Positions 11,375 to 22,066 of a DNA stretch of 64,000 nt are shown here, one piece after another; position 1 is the stretch's first letter, and the number at the start of each line of letters is the position of its first letter. A model generated the notes under the pieces. The model was given only the letters and a program-made list of their open reading frames with translations, was not told the DNA's origin and searched no databases. The DNA comes from Phycicoccus flavus. GTDB taxonomy: Bacteria > Actinomycetota > Actinomycetes > Actinomycetales > Dermatophilaceae. The translations under genes and the position numbers were made by a program. The DNA lies in contig NZ_SAYU02000010.1 in the NCBI RefSeq assembly GCF_004025965.2, forward strand, positions 16,360 through 80,359. Direction: 5' to 3'.

Positions 11375-12004
11375 ATGGCTACCAAGACCCTCGACGTCAC
11401 CCTCCCCTCGGAGATCTTCGACGTCCAGACCAACGTCCCGCTGATCCACCAGGTCGTCGTCGCCCAGCTCGCGGCCGCCCGCCAAGGCACGCACGCGACG
11501 AAGACGCGTGGTGAGGTCCGCGGTGGCGGTCGCAAGCCGTACCGGCAGAAGGGCACCGGCCGCGCCCGCCAGGGCTCGACCCGCGCGCCGCAGTTCGCCG
11601 GCGGTGGCACCGTCCACGGCCCGCAGCCGCGCGACTACGCCCAGCGGACCCCGAAGAAGATGAAGGCCGCCGCCCTCCGCGGCGCCCTCTCGGACCGGGC
11701 CCGTCACGGCCGCATCCACGTCGTCGAGGCCATCGCCTCGGGTGACGCCCCCTCGACCAAGGCCGCGCGCGAGCTGTTCGCCGGCCTCACCGAGCGGCCG
11801 AACGTGCTCGTCGTCCTCGACCGGGCCGACGTCGTGTCGCTGAAGTCCGTGCGCAACCTCGCCGAGGTCCACGTGCTCGCGGTCGACCAGCTCAACACCT
11901 ACGACGTGCTGTGCGCCGACGACGTCGTCTTCACCCAGGCCGCCTACGAGGCGTTCACGGGCCAGACGGTCGCCGGCAGCGGCAACGGGGAGGACCAGAA
12001 GTGA
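11375..12004 (+). CDS. rplD: 50S ribosomal protein L4
   Basis: 209 aa, lining the exit tunnel. The long loop [23 protein letters not shown] is intact and the globular domain follows. In proteobacteria L4 also represses the S10 operon. The gene starts 5 bp after rplC and its stop overlaps the rplW start (GTGA). Confidence 0.97.
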   Translation: MATKTLDVTLPSEIFDVQTNVPLIHQVVVAQLAAARQGTHATKTRGEVRGGGRKPYRQKGTGRARQGSTRAPQFAGGGTVHGPQPRDYAQRTPKKMKAAALRGALSDRARHGRIHVVEAIASGDAPSTKAARELFAGLTERPNVLVVLDRADVVSLKSVRNLAEVHVLAVDQLNTYDVLCADDVVFTQAAYEAFTGQTVAGSGNGEDQK

Positions 12005-12297
12005 GCCAGACCAAGAACCCCCGCGACATCCTCATCGCGCCGGTCGTGTCGGAGAAGTCCTACGGGCTGCTCGACGAGGGCAAGTACACCTTCCTCGTCG
12101 ACCCGCGCTCGAACAAGACGGAGATCAAGATCGCCGTCGAGCAGGTCTTCGGCGTCAAGGTCGACTCGGTCCACACGATGAACCGGCAGGGCAAGTCCCG
12201 CCGCACCCGCTTCGGGGCCGGCAAGCGCAAGGACACCAAGCGCGCCATCGTCACCCTCCGCGAGGGCTCGATCGACATCTTCGGCAGCGCGGTCTGA
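12001..12297 (+). CDS. rplW: 50S ribosomal protein L23
   Basis: 98 aa, at the tunnel exit where trigger factor and SRP dock. GTG start at 12001 in a 4-bp overlap with rplD. It has the typical [15 protein letters not shown] opening and the basic loop [21 protein letters not shown]. Confidence 0.96.
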   Translation: MSQTKNPRDILIAPVVSEKSYGLLDEGKYTFLVDPRSNKTEIKIAVEQVFGVKVDSVHTMNRQGKSRRTRFGAGKRKDTKRAIVTLREGSIDIFGSAV

Positions 12298-12321
12298 GAA
12301 GCGACAAAGGACTGAACAGAC

Positions 12322-13158
12322 ATGGCAATCCGTAAGTACAAGCCGACGACGCCCGGGCGTCGCGGGTCGAGCGTGGCCGACTTCGTCGAGGTCACCCGCA
12401 CGACCCCCGAGAAGTCCCTCGTCCGCCCGCTGTCCAAGAGCGGCGGTCGCAACAGCAGCGGTCGCATCACGACCCGCCACATCGGTGGGGGCCACAAGCG
12501 CGCCTACCGCGTGGTCGACTTCCGTCGCCACGACAAGGACGGCATCCCCGCGAAGGTCGCGCACATCGAGTACGACCCGAACCGCACCGCGCGGATCGCG
12601 CTCCTGCACTACGCTGACGGCGAGAAGCGCTACATCCTCGCGCCGCGCGGGCTCGAGCAGGGCATGGCGATCGAGAACGGCCCCGGCGCCGACATCAAGC
12701 CCGGCAACAGCCTCCCGCTGCGCAACATCCCCACGGGTACGGTCGTCCACGCGGTCGAGCTCAAGCCCGGTGGCGGCGCGAAGATCGCCCGCTCGGCCGG
12801 GGTGCGCGTGCAGCTCGTCGCCAAGGACGGCCCGTACGCCCAGCTGCGGATGCCCTCGGGCGAAATCCGCAACGTCGACGCGCGCTGCCGCGCCACCGTC
12901 GGCGAGGTCGGCAACGCCGAGCAGTCCAACATCAACTGGGGCAAGGCCGGCCGCATGCGGTGGAAGGGCAAGCGCCCGACCGTCCGCGGTGTCGTCATGA
13001 ACCCCGTCGACCACCCGCACGGTGGTGGTGAGGGCCGCACCTCCGGTGGACGCCACCCGGTGTCGCCGTGGGGCCAGCCCGAGGGCCGCACCCGTCGTCC
13101 TGGCAAGCCCAGCGACAAGCTCATCGTCCGTCGCCGCCGTACCGGCAAGAAGCGCTGA
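12322..13158 (+). CDS. rplB: 50S ribosomal protein L2
   Basis: 278 aa. Subunit-association and peptidyl-transferase region protein. It begins [15 protein letters not shown] and holds the catalytic-core signature [15 protein letters not shown] with the conserved histidine (HPHGGG). ATG at 12322 follows AAAGGA. It lies 24 bp after rplW. Confidence 0.97.
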   Translation: MAIRKYKPTTPGRRGSSVADFVEVTRTTPEKSLVRPLSKSGGRNSSGRITTRHIGGGHKRAYRVVDFRRHDKDGIPAKVAHIEYDPNRTARIALLHYADGEKRYILAPRGLEQGMAIENGPGADIKPGNSLPLRNIPTGTVVHAVELKPGGGAKIARSAGVRVQLVAKDGPYAQLRMPSGEIRNVDARCRATVGEVGNAEQSNINWGKAGRMRWKGKRPTVRGVVMNPVDHPHGGGEGRTSGGRHPVSPWGQPEGRTRRPGKPSDKLIVRRRRTGKKR

Positions 13159-13170
13159 GGAGCCTGACCC

Positions 13171-13452
13171 ATGCCTCGTAGCCTGAAGAAGGGCCCCTTC
13201 ATCGACGACCACCTCCAGAAGAAGGTGGACGCCCAGAACGAAGCGGGCACGAAGAACGTCATCAAGACCTGGTCGCGCCGGTCGGTGGTCTCCCCCGACA
13301 TGCTCGGCCACACCCTCGCCGTCCACGACGGCCGCAAGCACGTCCCGGTGTTCGTCACCGAGGCGATGGTCGGCCACAAGCTCGGCGAGTTCGCACCGAC
13401 GCGGACCTTCAAGGGTCACGTCAAGGACGACAAGAAGGGGCGTCGTCGCTGA
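13171..13452 (+). CDS. rpsS: 30S ribosomal protein S19
   Basis: 93 aa. Starts [15 protein letters not shown] and contains the signature [25 protein letters not shown] in two blocks. Binds 16S rRNA in the 30S head with S13. The stop overlaps the rplV start by one base. Confidence 0.97.
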   Translation: MPRSLKKGPFIDDHLQKKVDAQNEAGTKNVIKTWSRRSVVSPDMLGHTLAVHDGRKHVPVFVTEAMVGHKLGEFAPTRTFKGHVKDDKKGRRR

Positions 13453-13847
13453 TGGCCACCGAGACCACCACCGTCGAGTCGCGGGCGGTCGCCCGCCACG
13501 TGCGGATCACGCCGATGAAGGCGCGCCGGGTCGTCGACCTCATCCGCGGCAAGAACGCCGCCGAGGCCGTGTCGGTCCTGCGCTTCGCCCCCCAGGGCGC
13601 GAGCGAGCAGGTCCGCAAGGTCCTCGAGTCCGCGATCGCCAACGCCCGCGTCCGCGCCGACGCCACGGCCGAGCGGTTCGACGAGCGCGAGCTCGTCGTC
13701 GCCAAGGCCTTCGTCGACGAGGGTCCCACGATGAAGCGGTTCCGCCCCCGGGCGCAGGGCCGCGCCAGCCGGATCAACAAGCGCACGAGCCACATCACCG
13801 TGGTCGTCGCCCCCAAGCCCACGACCCAGAACGGAGGCACTCGCTGA
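13452..13847 (+). CDS. rplV: 50S ribosomal protein L22
   Basis: 131 aa. The core [20 protein letters not shown] is followed by the long hairpin [20 protein letters not shown] that lines the exit tunnel. Insertions or deletions there confer macrolide resistance elsewhere; none is apparent. Overlaps rpsS and rpsC by one base each. Confidence 0.97.
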   Translation: MATETTTVESRAVARHVRITPMKARRVVDLIRGKNAAEAVSVLRFAPQGASEQVRKVLESAIANARVRADATAERFDERELVVAKAFVDEGPTMKRFRPRAQGRASRINKRTSHITVVVAPKPTTQNGGTR

Positions 13848-14641
13848 TGGGCCAGAAGGTCAACCCGCACGGCTTCCGTCTCGGGATCACCACGGACCAC
13901 AAGAGCCGCTGGTTCGCCGACTCCACCAAGGAGGGTCAGCGCTACCGCGACTACGTCAAGGAGGACGTGGCGATCCGCAAGCTCATGTCCACGGGCATGG
14001 ACCGCGCCGGCATCGCCCGCGTCGACATCGAGCGCACCCGGGACCGGGTCCGCGTCGACATCCACACCGCGCGTCCGGGCATCGTCATCGGCCGCCGCGG
14101 CGCCGAGGCCGACCGCCTGCGCGGCGAGCTCGAGAAGCTCACCGGCAAGCAGGTCCAGCTGAACATCCTCGAGGTCAAGAACCCCGAGCAGGAGGCCCAG
14201 CTCGTCGCGCAGGGCATCGCCGAGCAGCTGTCGGCCCGTGTCTCCTTCCGCCGCGCCATGCGCAAGGGCATGCAGTCCGCCACCCGCGCCGGCGCCAAGG
14301 GCATCCGGGTCCAGGTCTCCGGCCGTCTCGGCGGCGCCGAGATGAGCCGCACCGAGTTCTACCGCGAGGGCCGGGTGCCGCTGCACACGCTCCGCGCGCA
14401 GATCGACTACGGCCTGTACGAGGCCAAGACCACCTTCGGGCGCATCGGCGTCAAGGTGTGGATCTACAAGGGCGACATGACCGCGCGCGAGCTCGCGGCC
14501 CAGCAGGCCACCGCGCCGCGCCAGGGTCGTGGACCGCGTCGTGACGGCGCCGACCGCCCCGCCCGGGCCCGCCGGAACGCCCCCGCCGCCGCGGAGGGCC
14601 AGACCGAGCAGGCCCCGGCCGCGAAGACCGAGGAGTCCTGA
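13847..14641 (+). CDS. rpsC: 30S ribosomal protein S3
   Basis: 264 aa. Contains the N-terminal domain starting [13 protein letters not shown], the KH type-2 RNA-binding motif ([16 protein letters not shown]) and the C-terminal S3 domain ending VWIYKGD. It then has a roughly 50-residue Ala/Arg/Pro-rich tail common in high-GC actinobacteria. Sits at the mRNA entry site. The KH GxxG appears as GRRG. Confidence 0.97.
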   Translation: MGQKVNPHGFRLGITTDHKSRWFADSTKEGQRYRDYVKEDVAIRKLMSTGMDRAGIARVDIERTRDRVRVDIHTARPGIVIGRRGAEADRLRGELEKLTGKQVQLNILEVKNPEQEAQLVAQGIAEQLSARVSFRRAMRKGMQSATRAGAKGIRVQVSGRLGGAEMSRTEFYREGRVPLHTLRAQIDYGLYEAKTTFGRIGVKVWIYKGDMTARELAAQQATAPRQGRGPRRDGADRPARARRNAPAAAEGQTEQAPAAKTEES

Positions 14642-14643
14642 CC

Positions 14644-15063
14644 ATGCTGATTCCCCGACGGGTGAAGCACCGCAAGCAGCACCACCCCGGACGCTCCGGG
14701 ATGGCCAAGGGCGGCACGACCCTCGCGTTCGGTGACTACGGGATCCAGGCGCTCTCGCCGGCCTACGTCACGAACCGGCAGATCGAGTCCGCCCGTATCG
14801 CCATGACGCGGTACATCAAGCGTGGCGGAAAGGTCTGGATCAACATCTACCCGGACCGTCCGCTGACCAAGAAGCCGGCCGAGACCCGCATGGGCTCCGG
14901 CAAGGGCTCGCCCGAGTGGTGGGTGGCCAACGTCAAGCCCGGCCGGATCATGTTCGAGCTCTCCGGTGTCCCGGAGGACGTCGCGCGCGAGGCCATGCGC
15001 CTCGCCATGCACAAGCTGCCGATGAAGTGCCGCTTCGTCCAGCGTGAGGGTGGTGAGTACTGA
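14644..15063 (+). CDS. rplP: 50S ribosomal protein L16
   Basis: 139 aa, near the A-site and central protuberance. It begins [16 protein letters not shown] and carries the signature [20 protein letters not shown]. It lies 2 bp after rpsC, and its stop overlaps the rpmC start. Confidence 0.97.
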   Translation: MLIPRRVKHRKQHHPGRSGMAKGGTTLAFGDYGIQALSPAYVTNRQIESARIAMTRYIKRGGKVWINIYPDRPLTKKPAETRMGSGKGSPEWWVANVKPGRIMFELSGVPEDVAREAMRLAMHKLPMKCRFVQREGGEY

Positions 15064-15299
15064 TGGCAGTCGGTTCCAAGGACCTGAGCCCGAAGGAGCT
15101 GCGCGGCTTCGAGGACGACCGGTTGGTCGACGAGCTGCGCAAGGCCAAGGAGGAGCTGTTCAACCTCCGGTTCCAGTCGGCCACCGGCCAGCTGGACAAC
15201 CACGGCCGGCTGCGCGCCGTCCGGAAGGACATCGCCCGCATCTACACCGAGATGCGGGAGCGCGAGCTCGGCATCGGCGTGAAGGGTGGAGCGAAGTGA
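15063..15299 (+). CDS. rpmC: 50S ribosomal protein L29
   Basis: 78-aa two-helix protein at the tunnel exit. The helix pair [20 protein letters not shown] and [18 protein letters not shown] is diagnostic. Overlaps rplP by one base and rpsQ by four (GTGA). Confidence 0.95.
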   Translation: MAVGSKDLSPKELRGFEDDRLVDELRKAKEELFNLRFQSATGQLDNHGRLRAVRKDIARIYTEMRERELGIGVKGGAK

Positions 15300-15583
15300 G
15301 CGAGACGACGAAGGACGAGATGACCGGCACCGACCGCAGCTACCGCAAGACCCGTCAGGGCTACGTGGTGAGCGACAAGATGGACAAGACCGTCGTCGTC
15401 GAGGTCGAGGACCGCGTCAAGCACGCCCTCTACGGCAAGGTGCTGCGCCGCTCGAGCAAGGTGAAGGCGCACGACGAGGGCAACAGCGCCGGCGTCGGCG
15501 ACCGCGTCCTCATCATGGAGACCCGACCGCTGTCCGCCACCAAGCGCTGGCGCGTCGTCGAGGTCCTCGAGAAGGCCAAGTAA
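15296..15583 (+). CDS. rpsQ: 30S ribosomal protein S17
   Basis: 95 aa, OB-fold primary 16S rRNA-binding protein. Core: [19 protein letters not shown] and [23 protein letters not shown] at 15296 overlaps the rpmC stop; an internal ATG at 15320 ([10 protein letters not shown]) is an alternative start that would shorten the acidic N-terminus. Last gene before a double hairpin. Confidence 0.95.
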   Translation: MSETTKDEMTGTDRSYRKTRQGYVVSDKMDKTVVVEVEDRVKHALYGKVLRRSSKVKAHDEGNSAGVGDRVLIMETRPLSATKRWRVVEVLEKAK

Positions 15584-15588
15584 TGCCC

Positions 15589-15657
15589 TGCGGGGGCGCG
15601 TGCGCCCCCGCAACCCCAAGGCCCCCGTTCGGCCAGGCTCCGCCCCCGCGGGCGGAG
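15589..15657 (+). terminator. Tandem hairpins between S10 and spc operons
   Basis: The first hairpin pairs TGCGGGGGCGC (15589-15599) with GCGCCCCCGCA (15602-15612). The second pairs CTCCGCCC (15638-15645) with GGGCGGAG (15650-15657). The 101-bp rpsQ-rplN gap has no other content. These hairpins could end S10 transcription or attenuate it before the spc genes. Confidence 0.65.
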
Positions 15658-15684
15658 AACCAGCACGACATCTAGGAGATAACA

Positions 15685-16053
15685 GTGATCCAGCAGGAGT
15701 CGCGACTGCGAGTCGCCGACAACACCGGTGCGAAGGAGATCCTCTGCATCCGTGTTCTCGGTGGCTCCGGTCGTCGGTACGCCGGTATCGGCGACACGAT
15801 CGTCGCCACCGTCAAGGACGCGATCCCGGGCGGCAACGTCAAGAAGGGCGACGTCGTCAAGGCGGTCGTCGTGCGGACCAAGAAGGAGCGCCGTCGCGCC
15901 GACGGGTCCTACATCCGCTTCGACGAGAACGCCGCGGTGATCCTCCGAGGCGATGGCGACCCGCGCGGCACGCGCATCTTCGGCCCCGTCGGCCGCGAGC
16001 TGCGCGAGAAGCGCTTCATGAAGATCATCAGCCTGGCGCCGGAGGTGCTCTGA
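15685..16053 (+). CDS. rplN: 50S ribosomal protein L14
   Basis: 122 aa. GTG start at 15685 after TAGGAGATAA. It begins [19 protein letters not shown] and has the signature [20 protein letters not shown]14 is at the subunit interface and is the target of ribosome-silencing factor RsfS. First gene of the spc operon. Confidence 0.97.
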   Translation: MIQQESRLRVADNTGAKEILCIRVLGGSGRRYAGIGDTIVATVKDAIPGGNVKKGDVVKAVVVRTKKERRRADGSYIRFDENAAVILRGDGDPRGTRIFGPVGRELREKRFMKIISLAPEVL

Positions 16054-16055
16054 CC

Positions 16056-16400
16056 ATGGCCACGAAGATCAAGAAGGGCGACACCGTCCAGGTGCTCGCC
16101 GGCAAGGACAAGGGCAGCACCGGCAAGGTCATCGCCGTCGACCGGGAGCGCGGACGCGTCACCGTCGAGGGCGTCAACCGGGTGACCCGGCACACCAAGG
16201 CCGGCGAGTCCAGCCGCGGCAGCCGCACCGGTGGCCTCGTCGTCCAGGAGGCGCCGGTCCACGTGAGCAACGTGGCCGTCGTCGACCCGTCGGACAAGAA
16301 GCCCACCCGCGTCAAGACCCGCGTCGAGACCGTCGAGCGCGACGGCCGCCAGAAGGCGAGCCGCGTCCGCGTCGGCGTGCGCTCGGGCAAGGACCTGTGA
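16056..16400 (+). CDS. rplX: 50S ribosomal protein L24
   Basis: 114 aa, an assembly-initiator protein. The KOW motif [22 protein letters not shown] lies at the N-terminus, followed by [10 protein letters not shown]. It starts 2 bp after rplN. Confidence 0.96.
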   Translation: MATKIKKGDTVQVLAGKDKGSTGKVIAVDRERGRVTVEGVNRVTRHTKAGESSRGSRTGGLVVQEAPVHVSNVAVVDPSDKKPTRVKTRVETVERDGRQKASRVRVGVRSGKDL

Positions 16401-16405
16401 GAGAG

Positions 16406-16966
16406 ATGGCAGACACCGCGACCAAGCCCCGCCTCAAGGCGCGCTACCAGGACGAGATCAAGTCCACGCTCCGGGACCAGTTCGGCTACCCGAACGTCAT
16501 GCAGGTCCCCGGCGTGACCAAGGTCGTCGTCAACATGGGTGTCGGCGACGCCGCCAAGGACAGCAAGCTCATCGAGGGTGCCGTCCGTGACCTCACGGCG
16601 ATCACCGGCCAGAAGCCGGTCGTCACCCGGGCCCGCAAGTCCATCGCCCAGTTCAAGCTGCGGGAGGGCATGCCCATCGGCACGCACACGACCCTGCGCG
16701 GCGACCGGATGTGGGAGTTCCTCGACCGGCTCGTCACCATCGCCCTGCCGCGCATCCGCGACTTCCGCGGGCTGTCGCCCAAGCAGTTCGACGGACGCGG
16801 CAACTACACCTTCGGTCTCACCGAGCAGTCGATGTTCCACGAGATCGACCAGGACAGGATCGACCGCGTCCGCGGCATGGACATCACGGTCGTCACGACC
16901 GCGACGAACGACGACGAGGGTCGTGCGCTGCTCAAGGCGCTCGGCTTCCCGTTCAAGGAGAACTGA
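16406..16966 (+). CDS. rplE: 50S ribosomal protein L5
   Basis: 186 aa. Binds 5S rRNA. Segments: [19 protein letters not shown], the signature [15 protein letters not shown] and [18 protein letters not shown] at 16406 is used; a GTG at 16397 would add MRE and cannot be excluded. It lies 5 bp after rplX. Confidence 0.96.
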   Translation: MADTATKPRLKARYQDEIKSTLRDQFGYPNVMQVPGVTKVVVNMGVGDAAKDSKLIEGAVRDLTAITGQKPVVTRARKSIAQFKLREGMPIGTHTTLRGDRMWEFLDRLVTIALPRIRDFRGLSPKQFDGRGNYTFGLTEQSMFHEIDQDRIDRVRGMDITVVTTATNDDEGRALLKALGFPFKEN

Positions 16967-16967
16967 G

Positions 16968-17153
16968 ATGGCCAAGACCGCGCTGGTCAACAAGTCCAAC
17001 AAGAAGCAGAAGTTCGGGGTCCGGGCCTACACGCGCTGCCAGCGCTGCGGCCGCCCGCACTCGGTCTACCGCAAGTTCGGCCTGTGCCGGATCTGCCTGC
17101 GGGAGATGGCCCACCGCGGCGAGCTCCCCGGCGTGACCAAGAGCAGCTGGTAA
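16968..17153 (+). CDS. rpsN: 30S ribosomal protein S14, zinc-binding type
   Basis: 61 aa, the short type Z form. Four cysteines form a zinc ribbon: C24xxC27 and C40xxC43. It starts [16 protein letters not shown]. Many actinobacteria also carry a zinc-free S14 used under zinc limitation; it is not in this window. It lies 1 bp after rplE and 112 bp before rpsH. Confidence 0.96.
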   Translation: MAKTALVNKSNKKQKFGVRAYTRCQRCGRPHSVYRKFGLCRICLREMAHRGELPGVTKSSW

Positions 17154-17265
17154 CAGACCCCCGCCGCACTCCCGCGGCACCCCCACGACCACACCATCTA
17201 CATCGCAGGTCCGCCCGGCCGCACGGCCGGGAGGAAACCGCGGTGAGAGAGGGCGGAGAAGCCCA

Positions 17266-17664
17266 ATGACCATGACAGACCCGATCGCGGACATGTTGAC
17301 CCGCGTCCGGAACGCCAACTCGGCGCACAAGGACACCGTCTCCATGCCGTTCTCGAAGCTCAAGAGCCACATCGCCGAGATCCTCGAGGCCGAGGGCTAC
17401 ATCGCCGGCTGGACCGTCGAGGACGCCGAGGTGGGCAAGACCCTCACGGTGAACCTCAAGTACGGCCCCAACCGGGAGCGCTCCATCGCCGGCCTGCGCC
17501 GCGTGAGCAAGCCCGGCCTGCGCGTGTACGCCAAGTCCACGAACCTGCCGAGGGTGCTCGGCGGGCTCGGCGTCGCGATCATCTCGACGTCCTCCGGCCT
17601 GCTCACCGACAAGCAGGCCGCCAACAAGGGTGTGGGTGGGGAAGTCCTCGCCTACGTCTGGTAA
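17266..17664 (+). CDS. rpsH: 30S ribosomal protein S8
   Basis: 132 aa. Begins [18 protein letters not shown]; the ATG at 17272 would remove two residues. The C-terminal signature [26 protein letters not shown] is complete. Preceded by GGCGGAGAA. In Escherichia coli S8 represses the spc operon. The 112-bp gap upstream has a GCCGG-rich inverted repeat near 17215-17232 (CGGCCG/CGGCCG). Confidence 0.96.
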   Translation: MTMTDPIADMLTRVRNANSAHKDTVSMPFSKLKSHIAEILEAEGYIAGWTVEDAEVGKTLTVNLKYGPNRERSIAGLRRVSKPGLRVYAKSTNLPRVLGGLGVAIISTSSGLLTDKQAANKGVGGEVLAYVW

Positions 17665-17676
17665 GGGGTAGCAGCC

Positions 17677-18213
17677 ATGTCGCGAATCGGACGTCTCCCC
17701 GTCACCGTCCCCTCCGGTGTCGACGTGACCATCGACGGTCAGCACGTCACCGTGAAGGGCCCCAAGGGCGAGCTCTCCCACCTCGTCGCCACGCCGATCA
17801 CGGTCGAGCAGGCCGACGGCACCGTCGAGGTCAAGCGGCCGGACGACGAGCGCGAGTCGCGCTCGCTCCACGGCCTCACCCGCTCGCTCATCAACAACAT
17901 GGTGCTCGGCGTCACCCAGGGCTACGAGAAGAAGCTGGAGATCCACGGCACCGGGTACCGCGTGCTCGCCCGGGGCTCCAACCTCGAGTTCGCCCTCGGC
18001 TACTCGCACTCGATCACCGTCGAGCCGCCGGCCGGGATCACCTTCACCGTCGAGAACCCCACCCGGTTCACGGTCCAGGGGATCGACAAGCAGCTCGTCG
18101 GCGAGGTCGCCGCGAACATCCGCAAGCTCCGCAAGCCCGACCCGTACAAGGGCAAGGGCGTCCGCTACGCGGACGAGCGCATCCGCCGCAAGGTCGGGAA
18201 GGCTGGTAAGTAA
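17677..18213 (+). CDS. rplF: 50S ribosomal protein L6
   Basis: 178 aa with two tandem L6 folds. It begins [17 protein letters not shown] and ends with the signature [20 protein letters not shown]. Located near the factor-binding site. It follows rpsH by 12 bp. Confidence 0.97.
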   Translation: MSRIGRLPVTVPSGVDVTIDGQHVTVKGPKGELSHLVATPITVEQADGTVEVKRPDDERESRSLHGLTRSLINNMVLGVTQGYEKKLEIHGTGYRVLARGSNLEFALGYSHSITVEPPAGITFTVENPTRFTVQGIDKQLVGEVAANIRKLRKPDPYKGKGVRYADERIRRKVGKAGK

Positions 18214-18216
18214 CCG

Positions 18217-18591
18217 ATGGCACTCATCACCAAGCGCGCCAAGGGCAAGACGGCCGCCCGCACCCGTCGGCACGTCCGCGTCCGCAAGCAGGTCACCGGC
18301 ACCGCGGTCCGTCCGCGCCTCGTCGTGACCCGCTCCGCCCGCCACGTCTTCGTCCAGGTCGTCGACGACACCGCCGGCACCACCGTCGCGTCCGCGTCGA
18401 CGATGGAGGCCGACCTGCGCTCCTTCGACGGTGACAAGGTCGCCAAGGCCAAGAAGGTCGGCGAGCTCGTCGCCGAGCGGGCCAAGGCCGCCGGCGTCGA
18501 GGCCGTCGTGTTCGACCGCGGGGGCAACAAGTACCACGGCCGCGTCGCCGCCATCGCGGACGGCGCTCGGGACGGAGGGCTGTCGCTGTGA
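18217..18591 (+). CDS. rplR: 50S ribosomal protein L18
   Basis: 124 aa, 5S rRNA-binding. The arginine-rich N-terminus ([15 protein letters not shown]) precedes the core [20 protein letters not shown] and the C-terminal [26 protein letters not shown] region. Confidence 0.96.
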   Translation: MALITKRAKGKTAARTRRHVRVRKQVTGTAVRPRLVVTRSARHVFVQVVDDTAGTTVASASTMEADLRSFDGDKVAKAKKVGELVAERAKAAGVEAVVFDRGGNKYHGRVAAIADGARDGGLSL

Positions 18592-18634
18592 TCGCTCCCC
18601 GGACCACCACGAACGTCGAGAAGAGGAACATCTG

Positions 18635-19279
18635 ATGCCAGGACCCCAGCGTCGAGGCACCCAGACCGGTCCCAACGACCGCAACAACGACCGTCGCGGC
18701 GGCCGCGACGACCGTCGCGGCGGGCGTGACGGTCGGGACGCCGAGAAGAACCAGTACCTCGAGCGCGTCGTGACCATCAACCGCGTCGCCAAGGTCGTCA
18801 AGGGCGGCCGGCGGTTCAGCTTCACCGCGCTCGTCGTCGTCGGTGACGGCGACGGCACCGTGGGCGTCGGCTACGGCAAGGCCAAGGAGGTGCCCGCGGC
18901 GATCGCCAAGGGTGTCGAGGAGGCGAAGAAGAACTTCTTCCGCGTCCCCCGCATCCAGGGCACCATCCCCCACCCCGTCCAGGGTGAGGCCGCCGCCGGT
19001 GTCGTCATGCTCCGCCCCGCCAGCCCCGGTACCGGTGTCATCGCCGGTGGCCCGGTCCGTGCGGTGCTCGAGTGCGCCGGCATCCACGACGTGCTGTCCA
19101 AGAGCCTCGGCTCGGACAACGCGATCAACATCGTCCACGCGACCGTCGAGGCCCTGCGCGGCCTGGAGCGCCCGGAGGCCGTCGCGGCCCGCCGCGGGCT
19201 CCCCGTCGACCAGGTCGCCCCGGCCGCCATGCTGCGGGCCCAGGCCGCCGGTCTGGCCGAGGCGAAGGCGGGTGCGTGA
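18635..19279 (+). CDS. rpsE: 30S ribosomal protein S5
   Basis: 214 aa. Accuracy-related protein at the mRNA entry. A disordered Arg/Gly/Asp-rich N-terminus ([16 protein letters not shown]) precedes the double-stranded RNA-binding-like domain ([22 protein letters not shown]) and the [10 protein letters not shown] and [15 protein letters not shown] segments. Preceded by AAGAGGAA. The stop overlaps the rpmD start. Confidence 0.96.
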   Translation: MPGPQRRGTQTGPNDRNNDRRGGRDDRRGGRDGRDAEKNQYLERVVTINRVAKVVKGGRRFSFTALVVVGDGDGTVGVGYGKAKEVPAAIAKGVEEAKKNFFRVPRIQGTIPHPVQGEAAAGVVMLRPASPGTGVIAGGPVRAVLECAGIHDVLSKSLGSDNAINIVHATVEALRGLERPEAVAARRGLPVDQVAPAAMLRAQAAGLAEAKAGA

Positions 19280-19461
19280 TGGGTCGTCTCAAGGTCACCC
19301 AGACCCGGTCCGGCATCGGAGGGAAGCAGAACCAGCGGAACACGCTGCGCTCCCTCGGCCTGAAGCGGATCGGTGACGTCGTCGTCAAGGAGGACCGCCC
19401 CGAGATCCGCGGCATGGTCCGCACGGTCACGCACCTCGTGGCCGTCGAGGAGGTTGAGTGA
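19279..19461 (+). CDS. rpmD: 50S ribosomal protein L30
   Basis: 60 aa. [28 protein letters not shown] is the standard N-terminal pattern, followed by the VRTVTHLV core. Overlaps rpsE by one base, and rplO by four if rplO uses its GTG. Confidence 0.95.
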   Translation: MGRLKVTQTRSGIGGKQNQRNTLRSLGLKRIGDVVVKEDRPEIRGMVRTVTHLVAVEEVE

Positions 19462-19961
19462 GCATGGCCGACACCACGGCCGACACCACGTCGGACAAGG
19501 TCGCGACGCGTCAGGCGTCCGCGCTGAAGGTCCACCACCTGCGCCCGGCCCCGGGTGCCAAGTCCGCCAAGGTCCGCGTGGGCCGTGGTGAGGGTGGCAA
19601 GCGCGGCAAGACCGCCGGTCGCGGCACCAAGGGCACCAAGGCCCGCTACCAGGTGCCCGCGGGCTTCCAGGGCGGCACGACGCCGCTGCACATGCGGTTC
19701 CCGAAGCTCCGCGGCTTCAAGAACCCGTTCAAGACCGAGTACCAGGTCGTGAACCTCGACAAGCTGTCCGCGCTCTACCCCGACGGTGGGGACGTGACGG
19801 TCGAGGACCTCGTGGCCAAGGGCGCCGTCCGCGACGGTCACCCGGTCAAGGTCCTCGGCACGGGCGAGATCGGCGTCAAGGTCGCCGTGACCGCCCACGC
19901 GTTCTCGGCCAGCGCCAAGGACAAGATCGAGGCGGCGGGCGGTTCGGCGACCACCGCCTGA
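19458..19961 (+). CDS. rplO: 50S ribosomal protein L15
   Basis: 167 aa from GTG 19458, or 165 aa from ATG 19464; both fit the ribosome binding site GAGGAGG ending near 19453. The core [33 protein letters not shown] and [19 protein letters not shown] is intact. The N-terminus has a repeated ADTTADTT stretch. Last ribosomal gene before secY; followed by a terminator-like hairpin. Confidence 0.95.
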   Translation: MSMADTTADTTSDKVATRQASALKVHHLRPAPGAKSAKVRVGRGEGGKRGKTAGRGTKGTKARYQVPAGFQGGTTPLHMRFPKLRGFKNPFKTEYQVVNLDKLSALYPDGGDVTVEDLVAKGAVRDGHPVKVLGTGEIGVKVAVTAHAFSASAKDKIEAAGGSATTA

Positions 19962-19983
19962 GCCCCCACCATGACCGCGGGTC

Positions 19984-20023
19984 GCAGGGCCTGCTCCGAC
20001 CGACCGGTCGGAGCCGGCCCTGC
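19984..20023 (+). terminator. Hairpin between rplO and secY
   Basis: Outer stem GCAGGGC (19984-19990) with GCCCTGC (20017-20023); inner stem CTCCGACC (19994-20001) with GGTCGGAG (20006-20013). It separates the spc ribosomal genes from secY, which has its own possible -10 (TATGTT, 20073-20078). Confidence 0.7.
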
Positions 20024-20139
20024 GCCGCGTTCACCCCGCCGCTGCGTTCCGGGTGTCCCGGGACCGGCAGGTATGTTGTGACGGATCGCTGACGACGCGG
20101 TCACCGACGACGTTCGGGACCGCACTCCTGGAGGACCCT

Positions 20140-21453
20140 GTGCTCACCGCTTTCGGCCGCGCGTTCCGGACGCCGGACCTGCGCAGGAAGCTGCTCTTCA
20201 CGCTGTTCATCATCGTGATCTTTCGGCTGGGCTCGCACGTGCCGACCCCGGGCGTCAGCTACCCGCTGATCCAGCGGTGCATCGACGGCGCGGACAACAG
20301 CAACCAGCTGCTCGGGCTCATCAACCTCTTCAGCGGCGGCGCGCTGCTGCAGCTGTCGATCTTCGCGCTCGGGATCATGCCGTACATCACGGCGAGCATC
20401 ATCGTGCAGCTCCTCACCGTCGTCATCCCGCGGTTCGAGGCCCTGAAGAAGGAGGGGCAGGCCGGTCAGGCGAAGATGACGCAGTACACGCGCTACCTGA
20501 CCATCGGGCTCGCCGTCCTGCAGAGCTCGACGCTCATCACCTTCGCCCAGAACCCGGCGACGCTGTTCAACAACCCGTCGTGCACGAACATCCTCACCGA
20601 CGACTCCATCGTCACCGTCCTCATCATGGTGCTGACGATGACCGCCGGCACCGGCATGATCATGTGGCTCGGCGAGCTCATCACCGACAAGGGCGTCGGC
20701 AACGGGATGTCGCTCCTGATCTTCACCTCGATCGCTGCCCAGTTCCCGGTCTCCCTCTGGGGCATCCAGCAGCGCTCGGGCTGGGGCATCTTCCTCGCCG
20801 TCATCCTCCTCGGCTTCGTCGTCATCGCCCTCGTCGTCTTCGTCGAGCAGAGCCAGCGCCGCATCCCGGTGCAGTACGCGAAGCGGATGGTCGGGCGCCG
20901 GGTCTACGGCGGCACCTCGACGTACATCCCGCTCAAGGTCAACATGGCCGGCGTCATCCCCGTGATCTTCGCCAGCTCGCTGCTGACCCTGCCGACGCTG
21001 CTCGCGCAGTTCAACCAGAGCTCGACCGGCGTCAACTCCGGGTGGGTGGACTGGATCAACGCCCACCTCGTGCGCGGGGACCACCCGTACTACATGGCGC
21101 TCTACACCGCGCTCATCCTCTTCTTCACGTTCTTCTACGTGAGCATCACGTTCAACCCCACCGAGGTCGCCGACAACATGAAGAAGTACGGCGGCTTCAT
21201 CCCGGGTATCCGGGCCGGGCGACCCACGGCCGAGTACCTGCAGTACGTCCTCACCCGGATCACCGTGCCGGGCGCGATCTACCTCGCGCTCATCTCCCTC
21301 CTCCCGCTCATCGCGCTGGTCCTCATCGAGGCCAACCAGAACTTCCCCTTCGGCGGCACCTCGATCCTCATCATCGTCGGTGTCGGCCTGGAGACGGTGA
21401 AGCAGATCGAGGCCCAGCTGCAGCAGCGTCACTACGAAGGGTTCCTCCGTTGA
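20140..21453 (+). CDS. secY: Preprotein translocase subunit SecY
   Basis: Channel-forming subunit of the Sec translocon, 437 aa with ten predicted membrane helices. GTG at 20140 follows GGAGGA; it begins [23 protein letters not shown]. The SecY signatures are visible: [11 protein letters not shown] and [30 protein letters not shown]. Upstream in-frame codons to 20053 belong to the leader. Followed 46 bp later by adk, as in most Gram-positive bacteria. Confidence 0.96.
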   Translation: MLTAFGRAFRTPDLRRKLLFTLFIIVIFRLGSHVPTPGVSYPLIQRCIDGADNSNQLLGLINLFSGGALLQLSIFALGIMPYITASIIVQLLTVVIPRFEALKKEGQAGQAKMTQYTRYLTIGLAVLQSSTLITFAQNPATLFNNPSCTNILTDDSIVTVLIMVLTMTAGTGMIMWLGELITDKGVGNGMSLLIFTSIAAQFPVSLWGIQQRSGWGIFLAVILLGFVVIALVVFVEQSQRRIPVQYAKRMVGRRVYGGTSTYIPLKVNMAGVIPVIFASSLLTLPTLLAQFNQSSTGVNSGWVDWINAHLVRGDHPYYMALYTALILFFTFFYVSITFNPTEVADNMKKYGGFIPGIRAGRPTAEYLQYVLTRITVPGAIYLALISLLPLIALVLIEANQNFPFGGTSILIIVGVGLETVKQIEAQLQQRHYEGFLR

Positions 21454-21499
21454 CGACTCCGCTCCCGCCCCGTCCCGCCCGTCGCGGAGGTGCCGCCTG

Positions 21500-22060
21500 A
21501 TGCGTCTCATCATCCTCGGCCCGCCCGGGGCGGGTAAGGGCACGCAGGCCTCGCGGATCGCCGAGCACTACGGCATCCCCGCGATCTCCACCGGCGACAT
21601 CTTCCGCGCCAACATCAAGGACGAGACCGACCTGGGCAAGCAGGTCAAGGAGATCCTCTCCAGCGGCGGCTACGTCTCGGACGACATCACGAACGCGATC
21701 GTCGCCGACCGCCTCGCGCAGGACGACTGCGAGCCCGGGTTCCTCCTGGACGGCTACCCGCGCACCCTCGCGCAGGTCGACGCCCTCGACGCCGTACTCG
21801 CCGGACAGGGCCACGCCCTGGACCGGGTGCTCGAGCTCGTCGTCGACGACGAGGTCGTCGTCGACCGGCTCATGAAGCGCGCGGAGACCGAGGGGCGCGA
21901 GGACGACACCGAGGAGGTCGTCCGCGAGCGGATGGCCATCTATCACCGCGAGACCCGGCCGCTGTCGGACACCTACCGCGAGCGGGGGCTCCTCGTCGAC
22001 GTCGACGGCGACGGCCCGGTGGACGAGGTCTTCGGGCGGATCACCACCGCCCTGGGCTGA
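21500..22060 (+). CDS. adk: Adenylate kinase
   Basis: Interconverts ATP + AMP and 2 ADP; cytoplasmic. 186 aa with the short LID lacking the zinc-binding insertion, typical of actinobacteria. P-loop GPPGAGKGT at residues 7-15, the AMP-site signature FLLDGYPRT, and Arg residues in the lid ([14 protein letters not shown]). A CGGAGGTG site precedes the ATG. Confidence 0.96.
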   Translation: MRLIILGPPGAGKGTQASRIAEHYGIPAISTGDIFRANIKDETDLGKQVKEILSSGGYVSDDITNAIVADRLAQDDCEPGFLLDGYPRTLAQVDALDAVLAGQGHALDRVLELVVDDEVVVDRLMKRAETEGREDDTEEVVRERMAIYHRETRPLSDTYRERGLLVDVDGDGPVDEVFGRITTALG

Positions 22061-22066
22061 GCCCGC

